A stretch of DNA of 64,000 bases from Plicaturopsis crispa FD-325 SS-3 (lineage: Eukaryota > Basidiomycota > Agaricomycetes > Amylocorticiales > Amylocorticiaceae): assembly GCA_000827205.1 (NCBI GenBank), contig KN832556.1, positions 2,102,969 to 2,166,968 of the forward strand, written 5' to 3'. The notes under the pieces were generated by a model. The model worked only from the letters and a program-made list of their open reading frames with translations. It made no database searches and had not been told where the DNA came from. The position numbers and the translations under genes were made by a program. Positions 20,721-30,125 of the stretch are shown piece after piece. Each line of letters opens with the position of its first letter. The first letter of the stretch is position 1.

Positions 20721-23700
20721 ATGTCTTTCCTTACCCCTGCCGATCCCCGCGTCGCTCGCGTCGAACAAGCGGACGGTTCCAAGCCGCCCATTCTCACGCA
20801 GGGCAAAGTCACGCCTCGCGTCTTCCGCGATTTCGTCGACGCGGCGGAACACTACCACTATTACAAGAAGATTACGGACGAAAACAAGGTCCAGTCCGTC
20901 GTCTACGGACTGAAGGACGCGCGTATTAAGGACTGGTACGGCGCGAAGAAAGCCGAGTTGAACGCGAGCTCCTGGGAGGACTTCCTCCCGAAGCTCGCGA
21001 AGGTTTCTCTGCCCGGCGGCTGGGAGCGCGAGACGCGCAACCAGATCCTGTCCGCTAGGCAGGGAAACGACACGTTCGAAGATTTCTACATCCGCATCAG
21101 CGCGCTGAACTCATTGATTTCCGACACCGACAGCCATGTTTCCCTCGACTATATCCGTATGCAGCTCTCTTCCAACTGCCATCCCGACCTACACCACCTC
21201 TGCGAGGAATCTCTCGCCCACGAGATCGCGGATTTCACGGATTTCCTCGACGTCGTCTCGAAGCTGGACGAGAAACGCATCCGCGCCGCTGCGCAGCACA
21301 AGGCCCTCGTCGAACAGGTCGTAAAAGAGCGCTCTGACCGCATGGCCAAGGCGGCTCCATTCACCACCAAGGGTCGTGTCCCTCCTGGCGCCACCAGCAA
21401 AACTGTCGTCACCGCTTACGGTCCGCCCATGCCCGCCCTTCTCGAGGAGGAGCGCGCGCTCCTGGGTAAACATGAAGGCTGCTACAAGTGTCGGCGTTTC
21501 TACGCCGGGCATCGTGCCAACGCCTGCACGAACGACTACCCCGACGCCACCACGTACAAGACGCTCACGAAGGCCGACGCCGAGAAAGCCAAAGCTCGCG
21601 TCACTCCCCTCATGATCAAGAAAACGACGGTTGCGGCCGCGAACGTCATCGCCGCCGTCGGCATGAGTTCGTCGGTTATCGAGGAGGCCGGTGATGAAAC
21701 CGTCTCCGACATCGGGAGGTGCGCACCGTTCCATGTTCCCCACCTTTACTGGGACTGTCTTCTTGACAGTCCCGGCGCTCCTTCATACATCGGAACGTCC
21801 GCTCTTATTGACGACGGATGTACAGCCGTTCTGATTAGACCAGAACTTGCTGACCAGCTCAAACTTCGGCGGTTCCGATTGCACAAACCGGTCGAAGTTG
21901 GTTTGGCGATGGAATCAGGCGAGGCCAACGTGAAGTTTGAGCTGAAGGAGTGGGTTCGGCTTCGTTTTCTTTCTCAGAATCATTCTTGGTCTTCGCGCTC
22001 TGTAAAAGCTATCATCACGCCTGGACTTTGCGCCCCAGTTATTTTAGGTCAATCGTTTTTGTCCGCAAACACCATCGTCATTGATTACAGTGACCGCTCG
22101 GTCGTCGACAAGTCCTCGGGTTTCAACTTGCTCGACGCCGCCTTCCCCGACTCCGCCTTCCCCAATAAATCCAAGCCGAAATCCCGCCCTTCGCACGCAA
22201 ATCTGCCCAAGTTTGGTACCGTCAAGAACGCCCACCGAGCGGTCCTCAAGGAACTCGGTGAAGTTCTGCCAGAACGCAAAATTCTGGTGGACGATGACAA
22301 TGAGTGCTCGCCGTCTAAATTTGCGAATACAACTTACGTTGCAGCTGTCCGGCAGCGTATTGAGACTCTCGCGTTTGCGGAGAAACTCAAGAAGCGCGAC
22401 GCCAAATTCAAGTCGAAATTCGGCGACGTCTTTGGTGAAATACCGCACACGGACGACTTGCCGACAGACGTCTACCACCGCGTCAAGTTGAAGGACCCCC
22501 TGCAAGTCATCGCCTGTCGAGGCTACGCCTGCCCGCGGAAACACCGTGAGGCTTGGGACCAATTAATCAAGTCTCACCTGGACGCCGGCCGAATCCGCCC
22601 GTCGAACTCGCCATACGCTTCACCCGCCTTCCTCGTTCCCAAGGCCGACAAGGACGCCTTACCGCGTTGGGTTAACGATTACCGGAAGATCAACGCAAAC
22701 ACAGTCGTGGATACATACCCCCTTCCGCGGATTGACGACATCCTCGCGGACTGTGCGAAAGGTAAAATCTGGGCGAAGATGGATATGACGAATTCTTTCT
22801 TTCAGACTCGCATGCACCCGGACGACGTGCAATACACGGCAGTGCTGACGCCCCAGGGGGCTTTCGAATGGCTCGTCATGCCGATGGGCTTCCGCAATTC
22901 GCCATCTACCCACCAGCGTCGCGTGAACGCGGCCCTCCGGCGACACATTGGCAAGATATGTCATATCTACCTGGACGACATCATCATCTGGTCACAAACA
23001 ATTGAAGAGCACGAGCAAAACGTTGCGACTATTCTACAGGCGCTACGTGATGCTCATTTGGTCTGTTCTCTCAAGAAAACTGATCTATTTGCCACAGAGG
23101 TCGACTTCCTTGGCCACCACATCTCCGAGCGTGGTATCGAAGCAGACCTTTCAAAGGCAGATCGGATCGTGAACTGGAAGACTCCCACGTCGGCGAAAGA
23201 AGTTCGCGCGTACCTGGGACTCGTACGATATCTAGCTACGTTTCTTCCCGGTCTGGCGGAGCTTACCGCGCAGCTGACGCCGTTGACTAAGAAGGAGTGC
23301 GACCGGCTCTTCCCTACGTGGACGGCCGAACACCAGAAGGCGTTCGAGGAAATCAAAGCCCTCGTCGTCAGTCGCGACTGCCTGACAACGATCGACCACC
23401 AGAGCCCTGGCGCAAACAAGATTTTTGTTACAACGGACGCCAGCAACCGTCGCACCGGTGCCGTACTCAGCTATGGCGAGACATGGGAAACGGCGCGGCC
23501 AGTGGCGTATGATTCCATGCAGTTCAACGCCGCCGAGAAGAACTACCCCGTCCATGAGCAAGAGATGCTCGCGATTATCCGGGCACTAAAAAAATGGCGC
23601 GTTGATCTTCTCGGGTCTCGATTTGAAGTGTATACTGATCATCGCACGCTCGAGGCGTTCAATGATCAACCGGACCTTTCCCGCCGGCAATGTCGGTGGC

Positions 23701-25391
23701 AAGAATTCATGTCTCAATACGACTTCGGGATCCATTATGTCAAAGGAGAAGATAACACGGTCGCCGATGCGATGTCGCGTTTGGAGGACGACGATTACTC
23801 GCCCTCTTTCATCGCTACGGTGAACATGCGCTCCGTTTCGAAGGCGCTCTCTCGTTTGCCCCCGGTTACTTCGTGCAACGTCCCCACGGTCCTCGCATCA
23901 ACTTTCGTTATCAAGTCGCACTCTTCCCTGCTCGCGGACATCCAACATGGATACACGGTCGACGATTACTGCGTCAAGCTACGCGAAAACATCGCCAGTG
24001 TCCCTGGCCTCGCCGAGCGCGAGGGTCTCCTGTATATCGGGGACCGCCTCGTCATCCCTCGTTACTCAGATGTGCGAGAGCAACTCTTCCGTCTCGCGCA
24101 TGACAATCTCGGTCATTTCGGCTTCGATAAATCCTATGGCTCCCTCCGCGACTCTTACTACTGGCCCCGCATGCGCTCGGACCTGGAACAGTCTTACATC
24201 CCTGGCTGTGCGGACTGCCAGCGCAATAAGGGTCGCACTGCTAAACCCGCCGGACCTCTACACCCGCTGCCCATTCCCGACGGGCGGTGCGACTCTGTCG
24301 CCATCGATTTCATCGGCCCGTTGCCCCCCGACGAAGGTTACGACTCCATCATAACAATGACCGACCGCCTCGGTTCCGATATCCAAATTGTCCCTTCCAC
24401 CACGACCCTTTCAGCCGAGGATTTCGCCACGGTCTTTTTCGACCGCTGGTACTGCGAAAACGGCTTACCGCTCAATGTCGTCAGCGACCGCGACAAGCTG
24501 TTCGTGTCGCGTTTCTGGAAGGCCCTTACCAAGCTCACGGGCATCTCACTGAAAATGTCGACTGCGTACCACCCGGAGACGGATGGCAGCAGTGAGCGGT
24601 CGAATAAAACGGTCAACCAGTGTTTACGTTACCACGTCGAGCGCAACCAGCGGGGCTGGGTGCGCGCTCTGCCGCGGGTACGTTTCGATATCCTCAACAC
24701 GGTTAACGCCTCTACCGGTTTTTCAGGTTTCCAACTCAAAACCGGGCGTTCTCCCCGTGTCATACCGGCGATTTCGTCGCTTGGCGATGCAGCTTTGGAC
24801 GGCACGGATGCGGAGGCGGCTCTCGCCGTGCTCCGGCGTTTACAAGATGACGTCGCGGAAGCGAAAGACAACTTACTCGCTGCGAAGGTCGCGCAATCTG
24901 CACAGGCTAACAAGCATCGTGGGTCCGAGGTCGTGTACAAAGTGGGCGACAAGGTGATGTTATCCACTTTTCACCGCCGACGAGACTACGTTCAAAAAGA
25001 TGATAGGCGGGTTGCAAAGTTCATGCCGCGGTACGATGGGCCGTACACGGTCACGAACGCGAACCCAGCTAGGTCTGTTTATTCGATTGAGATGCCCAAC
25101 TCACCCGAAGTCCTGCCTACTTTCCATGCGTCGCTCCTTTCTCGTCACGTCCCAAACGACGACGCTCTTTACCCTTCGCGGGCGCGAGTCGAGCCCGGTT
25201 CCGTCGTCACCGCCGACGGCGAGGTCGAGTGGACGGTCGAGAAAATCATCGACGAGCGACGCCGCGGACGCGGATTCCAATATCTCGTGCGTTGGTCCGG
25301 CTACGGACCCGAATCCGACCTCTGGCTCCCCCGGCGGGAGCTGGACGAATGCGCGGCCCTCGACGCTTGGCTCGCGGACCACCCTCGTTGA
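20721..25391 (+). CDS. Gag-Pol polyprotein of the Ty3/gypsy chromovirus
   Basis: One frame of about 1,556 residues from the ATG at 20721. The order is Gag with a CCHC-type knuckle (CYKCRRFYAGHRANAC, about residues 253-268), an aspartic protease region (about 360), reverse transcriptase (YLDD near 750), RNase H (TTDAS near 904), integrase with an HHCC zinc domain (about 1126-1170) and D, D, E signatures (about 1195, 1255, 1291), and a C-terminal chromodomain (about 1504-1556: VEKIIDERRRGRGFQYLVRW). RT-RNaseH-IN order and the chromodomain place it in Ty3/gypsy chromoviruses. The frame is open further upstream, but no earlier ATG is evident. Confidence 0.95.
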   Translation: MSFLTPADPRVARVEQADGSKPPILTQGKVTPRVFRDFVDAAEHYHYYKKITDENKVQSVVYGLKDARIKDWYGAKKAELNASSWEDFLPKLAKVSLPGGWERETRNQILSARQGNDTFEDFYIRISALNSLISDTDSHVSLDYIRMQLSSNCHPDLHHLCEESLAHEIADFTDFLDVVSKLDEKRIRAAAQHKALVEQVVKERSDRMAKAAPFTTKGRVPPGATSKTVVTAYGPPMPALLEEERALLGKHEGCYKCRRFYAGHRANACTNDYPDATTYKTLTKADAEKAKARVTPLMIKKTTVAAANVIAAVGMSSSVIEEAGDETVSDIGRCAPFHVPHLYWDCLLDSPGAPSYIGTSALIDDGCTAVLIRPELADQLKLRRFRLHKPVEVGLAMESGEANVKFELKEWVRLRFLSQNHSWSSRSVKAIITPGLCAPVILGQSFLSANTIVIDYSDRSVVDKSSGFNLLDAAFPDSAFPNKSKPKSRPSHANLPKFGTVKNAHRAVLKELGEVLPERKILVDDDNECSPSKFANTTYVAAVRQRIETLAFAEKLKKRDAKFKSKFGDVFGEIPHTDDLPTDVYHRVKLKDPLQVIACRGYACPRKHREAWDQLIKSHLDAGRIRPSNSPYASPAFLVPKADKDALPRWVNDYRKINANTVVDTYPLPRIDDILADCAKGKIWAKMDMTNSFFQTRMHPDDVQYTAVLTPQGAFEWLVMPMGFRNSPSTHQRRVNAALRRHIGKICHIYLDDIIIWSQTIEEHEQNVATILQALRDAHLVCSLKKTDLFATEVDFLGHHISERGIEADLSKADRIVNWKTPTSAKEVRAYLGLVRYLATFLPGLAELTAQLTPLTKKECDRLFPTWTAEHQKAFEEIKALVVSRDCLTTIDHQSPGANKIFVTTDASNRRTGAVLSYGETWETARPVAYDSMQFNAAEKNYPVHEQEMLAIIRALKKWRVDLLGSRFEVYTDHRTLEAFNDQPDLSRRQCRWQEFMSQYDFGIHYVKGEDNTVADAMSRLEDDDYSPSFIATVNMRSVSKALSRLPPVTSCNVPTVLASTFVIKSHSSLLADIQHGYTVDDYCVKLRENIASVPGLAEREGLLYIGDRLVIPRYSDVREQLFRLAHDNLGHFGFDKSYGSLRDSYYWPRMRSDLEQSYIPGCADCQRNKGRTAKPAGPLHPLPIPDGRCDSVAIDFIGPLPPDEGYDSIITMTDRLGSDIQIVPSTTTLSAEDFATVFFDRWYCENGLPLNVVSDRDKLFVSRFWKALTKLTGISLKMSTAYHPETDGSSERSNKTVNQCLRYHVERNQRGWVRALPRVRFDILNTVNASTGFSGFQLKTGRSPRVIPAISSLGDAALDGTDAEAALAVLRRLQDDVAEAKDNLLAAKVAQSAQANKHRGSEVVYKVGDKVMLSTFHRRRDYVQKDDRRVAKFMPRYDGPYTVTNANPARSVYSIEMPNSPEVLPTFHASLLSRHVPNDDALYPSRARVEPGSVVTADGEVEWTVEKIIDERRRGRGFQYLVRWSGYGPESDLWLPRRELDECAALDAWLADHPR

Positions 25392-25614
25392 GTTGGTTTT
25401 GTTTTGGATCTGGTGTTTTTTTTTTTTCATTTTTTCTTCTGGCGGTTGCTCGTGCGCGATGAGATTTCGACGAGTTTGGTTTTCGGCCCCCCCCGCATTA
25501 CTTATGTTTCATACCTTCGCTATCGCATTTTCGCCGTCGACCGGCGTTTTCTGGTCTTTTCTTTTTTTGCCTGCTGTCCCGACGCCCCGTCGAATTTCTG
25601 TCGATGGGGAGGAG

Positions 25615-25807
25615 TGTAACCGTGCCCGATTACTACCTTCCGCATCCAGCTATTAACCCCTATACCCCACGTACATACGCGCCCACTTGTATTCCCTTTA
25701 CCTCGAGCTCCCCTTCCTCCAACCACCATCACCCCGCAATGCCATAAACTTGTCCTGATTATCTCCTGTCCCTTTCCTCTAAGTGTAGCCACCCCGACTG
25801 GCTTCCA
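25615..25807 (+). repeat. Right (3') LTR, 193 bp
   Basis: Identical to the left LTR, preceded by a purine tract and followed by the TTATC target duplication (25808-25812). Confidence 0.95.
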
Positions 25808-27322
25808 TTATCCCGCAACCACCTCCAAAATCCTTCGATAACAGTGTTGTGCACACTCTTGAGAAAAACCCATGGTGGATAGACGTCAGGATCAATTTCC
25901 GGGGCAAATATTTCCCTTCGAGTTGGGATATGAATTGAGTTAAACGAGGCACAGCTTATATAGATCCCCTTGTGCTTACCGTAAAGCAGTCTGAAAGGCG
26001 TATTGCCAACCAGTCTCTGACCCTTTATCGGTTGTCATTTGGATAGGAACACCTATAATAGCAGCAACACGTCAGCCGAGGGTCCATGAATTTCTGATGG
26101 GTCCAATCATGCACGCACATCCCGTTTCCTGAATGAAATCAAGGAATACATGACCTAGTGCAGCTGCCGTGCGGCAGTCGGGTAAAACGCGCAACATCAA
26201 CAGAGCATCCGAATACTTGTCTTTATAACCGTAGATTGGTAGTCCAACATCGAGCCCCATTCTCAATGCTTGCGAGGATAGCTTCTCGTGGCCATCTGCT
26301 GAGATTTCGTGGAATGGCCCAATAGCCGACAGTGCTTGGCGTTCGATGTTAGATTTGCTTCGATTTCCCGGGAACCGTTGGCTGAACCCTTCTGGGCGCT
26401 GAGTGTGCATGGCATCACGAATGGTATCCCTTCCGGTTGCACACCACTGTAAGTATCTCAAATTTTGCACGCAACGGTCCTATAACACACCTGGGAGCCA
26501 TGATATGCTGATCCTTTAACTTTCCTTTGATGAAGTTTGGACCATTGGAGTTGGTTACATCTTTCTCAACCTCGTCTAGGATAGCCTGTTGAACTTGCTC
26601 GGGAGGAACAATTTGTCGTCGAACAGATGGGATCGCAAGTTTGCGTTCAAGTTGATTCAGTTTCGATAATCTGTTGCAGTCCCATGAAGAAGTGGTAAGT
26701 AAGGAAGCCACATTGTCGGCGGTCGCGGCTGCCGCCGCTCAGCACGTCACTTACCCAATTGAGAGGTCGTGATCATCACGCAATCGTGCAAGCTTCTCGC
26801 TTTGCGAGAGACCACGACGCGCATACTTGAGAAATGTATCTTTCAGCACCTCGTCGGGAGGATCTGCCAGCAAAACATGTGAGCATTCAGCATCTAAGTG
26901 AGATGGAACTCGACTGCAGCTAACAGTTTTTCTTGCCGTAGCTGTTCTTTCCGTCGTGGTTAGGCATCTCCAGGAGCGAGTGTAACGATTCGCGTCAATG
27001 TCGAGAATATCTTGGGAAGAACAAGGTCGGAGTTGTTGCCAGCACATTAGTAGGGCTGCGAGTTGTGCGTATTGTCGATTGAGCTATGTACTTGAAAGAA
27101 ATTTGACAGACGAACCGTACGGCAGGTAGCCGGCAGAACGGCAGAATTAGCAATTGCAATGGTGCAGTATAAATGCCTCCCTCTCGCCGTGAACAATCCG
27201 TGGCGTTCACCGCTCTGATTCCTTGACTCTACCACCCGCCACTGCCAAGGCAGTGTTTCCGTCCTTGTCATTGAACATTTCCCTTTCTTTCCGCATACAA
27301 GCCTCTATCCCCTGCTGGTTTC

Positions 27323-29983
27323 ATGCCTCAAAACTCGGAATGCGATGACTGTGGGGAGACCTTCATTCTGCAAGAAGGAACAGGTGTATGCTGCAAGTGC
27401 AAGAAGCTTAGCGGACACAGACTTGACTCCGTAGAGTATGCGGACATCTCGGTACGTCTTCTGTATCTTTGGGTACTTGTGTGACGGCCTCCTCATCTCA
27501 TACGTGTCTTGTCTAGAAATGGCCACAATGTGTTATGTGTGGTGTAACTCGCCGCAACCTAGCTTCGGGATCTCAAGCCGGACCGCAGACGTGTGGCGCT
27601 CCGAGATGTCGCACCCTTGCTGCGCAGGGACAGCAGGATGGTGCGTCGATCAAAATCTGTTCAACTCTACTTCAGTATCGGCTTAGTATGTCCTCGAGCA
27701 GGAGTTGAGCAGTCAGGAAAGCGCAAGACCATGCTTCCTGTCGCAGAGTCTCACAAGGAGCGTGCAGATATGGTACGCCAGCGTCTAAAGCTGTCTCCGG
27801 CTGCCACCCTTCACGGAGGTGCAAGCGGCACGTCCTTGAACACTGCTGCACTGCTCGCCCACGAAAGTGCTGGAGGGGCTCCTGGTGAACCTAAGGCCAT
27901 GGTCTGTTGGCAGGTATGATCTCACAGCTTGCCTACAGTCGTTTCAATCTGATGCTCATTGCTGCTTCTTTGCGCTCTGCGCTCAGGTTCGTGTAAGTAA
28001 TCAGCCAAAACAAATCAATCACGACCTTCCAAATGGGAACAAACTATGGGCGTATTCGATGTGGCTCTCAGGTACTTCTCTCTTTTGATCGATGCATGCC
28101 TTCAAACCTTGCTTATTCGTTTGGTAATATAGATATCAAGGCACACGTACTTCAACAAATCGCGGTCGATTGGAATCGCAACGGCGCGGCTCCGCTCCTT
28201 GAGTAAGTTATCAACTTCTGATCCCCTCTTCAAGATGACATACTGAATGCACGTGTCCTGCAGTGAAGAAGTCCAGTTCCGCTGGAATGGCAACAGGGTA
28301 TTCGAAAAGGACACTTCGACCATGCGACTCGGAGAATTCGTGATGTTTCATCAAACCCCGACAATGTCATTCTACTTAGACAAGATCCCCTCGAATTGGA
28401 AAGCTCATGCCAAGGGAAAAACACCGTGTCTGTGTTTCGAATTATACATTGATTATCACGCGGTATGTAGGATCATGACTATTTGTTGAATTTGCTTGTG
28501 CTCAAACAAGTCCGTCCAATCTTAGTATTCAAAACGACTGCGTAAATTGCGACTTAACCACAGTGATTCTGACGACAACGACGAACTTGAAGACACCTCG
28601 GGCACTGGGGCCATGGTTAAATCTATGGTTCGGGGTGCCGCAAAGCGTTCAAGGCCGCTCTCGGACTCATCCGAAGTCAACAAACGTCAGCGCGGTAAAG
28701 TAATTCCATATCTCTACCAACACCTTGTTTTCTAACCCATAATTTTAGTTCCTAGCAGCGCAATGGGAGCTTCATCACCGTTCAAAAGCACGTTTAGAGC
28801 TTCTAGCCAGTCTGGAGGCCTAGCTATGGTCCAGACCCGGAGCGATGTCAATCTCAAGAAGATTGTCTATCACCTCAACGATGTTGATGGAACATATGAG
28901 TTTGAGGATCCTCAGGTCGTGGTAAGGGGCAGAATTCGAGATGTTCCCTTCAATAGCGGTGCAATGAAGCATGCATACGATGTATGAATCCACCTTCTTT
29001 ACTGATCATTCCGTTCTGCTAATCCGGCGGTGTGTTCCAGCTTATCCTCGATGATGGAGGAAGCTACGTTGCCAAACGATTCTTCAAAACTGGTGGATCC
29101 GAAGGGCACAAAAACTCGCTCTTTGACGACGATAGTGCTTCGCAATCCGCAGGACCCGTCACAGTTGCAGGTAACGAAGCAGCGCTGCAGGGCGAACTTG
29201 GACGCCTCGCACTTGGGAAGTGGTGCTTGCGGAGATTCTATGAACACGCAAGGTCAAACACTATTACCGTGGATTTTGGTAAGTTTTACTGCACCGTATG
29301 AGGCACATAAGTATTGACTATAGCACTACCCAGATATTGCGTTCGCCCGAGCGTTTCTCGGGAAAGAGATCGACAGGCCCAGTCGCGCATCTGGAGTCAA
29401 CGTCATCGATGAAGCAAATGAAGGTATCACCTGGCTGATAGAAGAGCGCCGTCCACAGACTGTGATTCGCTTTAGCGGGACACTTGCTCATCGTTCAATA
29501 CGTCGTGATCTACGGTCGGCCACCATTTCGGCCTTCGCCCACTTTGCCTGGGGTGCCAGCAAATATAACTTTGTCTTGGCTGATCTACAAGGTGAGCTAG
29601 TCCTTATCTGAGCACCATACAAAGTCCTGATGGTCCTATCGTTGTAGGAACACCCCACCGAGTCAGAGGAAAAGACGGGTTGATTTTATTTGACTTAATG
29701 ACGCATACGCTTGAAGGGTAAGCCTGCGGCTACTCGATATTCGAAGGGACTTGTAGGCTCACTCAGCCCCAGAGAAAGTGGTGTCGGGGATTTTGGTCGA
29801 GAGGGAATCTCGACGTTTTTCCGCGACCATTCTTGCAACAGCATCTGCCGTGAAATGCGCCTAGATTCCGAGATGCCCCTCCGGTTTGTTGAACGGGAGG
29901 AGAGCCCGAGGGGAATCAACAGCGATGATTTGGAGTATGAGCCCGGGCATACTGGAGAGGACTCGGGCGGAGATGACAGTTGA
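27323..29983 (+). CDS. Alpha-type (MHCK/EF2K-like) atypical protein kinase
   Basis: Serine/threonine kinase of the alpha-kinase family, unrelated in sequence to classical kinases; this family is expanded in several basidiomycetes. Twelve exons: 27323-27451, 27517-27640, 27702-27913, 27987-28071, 28133-28202, 28264-28462, 28526-28694, 28749-28981, 29041-29278, 29334-29591, 29648-29717 and 29773-29983, giving 665 residues. The N-terminus is Cys-rich with CxxC pairs (CDDCGETF, CCKCKKL, CVMCGV, CGAPRC) and may bind zinc. The kinase domain covers about residues 340-640: YVAKRFF with the probable ATP-contacting Lys, NFVLADLQGTPHRV, LILFDLMTHT, the family signature GVGDFGREGISTFF and the zinc-binding HSCNSIC. 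All key motifs are present, so activity is plausible. The substrate is unknown. It starts 276 bp from the divergent integrase gene, inside the inverted-repeat segment. Confidence 0.93.
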
Positions 29984-30125
29984 ATACCTTCCCAAGTTCC
30001 ACCTCCGAATCGATGACATGGCACCGTAGCTACATTACTCTTTTACTAATGGTTCATTAATACTATGCACTCTCGGACACCTTTCATTGACACAGAACTA
30101 CACTTCGAGCAACATTATACTGGAT

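Larger units (their letters stand above)
20143..25807 (+). mobile_element. Ty3/gypsy chromovirus LTR retrotransposon, looks whole
   Basis: Metaviridae-type fossil of 5,665 bp: two 193-bp LTRs (20143-20335 and 25615-25807), a single gag-pol frame and a chromodomain end. The LTRs begin TGTAACC, end TTCCA and are identical as read here. A purine-rich tract (GATGGGGAGGAG) precedes the right LTR. Target duplication TTATC flanks it (20138-20142 and 25808-25812). It is inserted in the opposite orientation within a DDE-integrase gene. Identical LTRs mean a recent insertion, younger than the host element. Confidence 0.95.
19627..27046 (-). mobile_element. DDE-integrase gene of a DNA transposon, split by a nested LTR element
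   Basis: The minus strand encodes an integrase-core (DDE) protein of the type widely repeated in basidiomycete genomes. The distal part (25813 to about 27046) has an N-terminal helical region (FLKYARRGLSQSEKLARL, LNQLERKLAIPSVRR). The catalytic block follows: DGHEKL near 26290 with the first Asp, TTDKGSETG near 26020 with the second, and HNTVIEGFW near 25835 with the Glu. The proximal part (19627-20142) carries the C-terminal region (HRDLFNWIFPSIIQAELDEF, TWWNQHRVRYQQ, MPSGHVPIDVLEH). A Ty3/gypsy element sits between the two with a 5-bp target duplication (TTATC). At least one intron is likely (donor GTAAGT near 26750). The exact start is uncertain. The gene is divergent from the alpha-kinase, and both lie inside the 82-bp inverted repeats. 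Confidence 0.72.
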
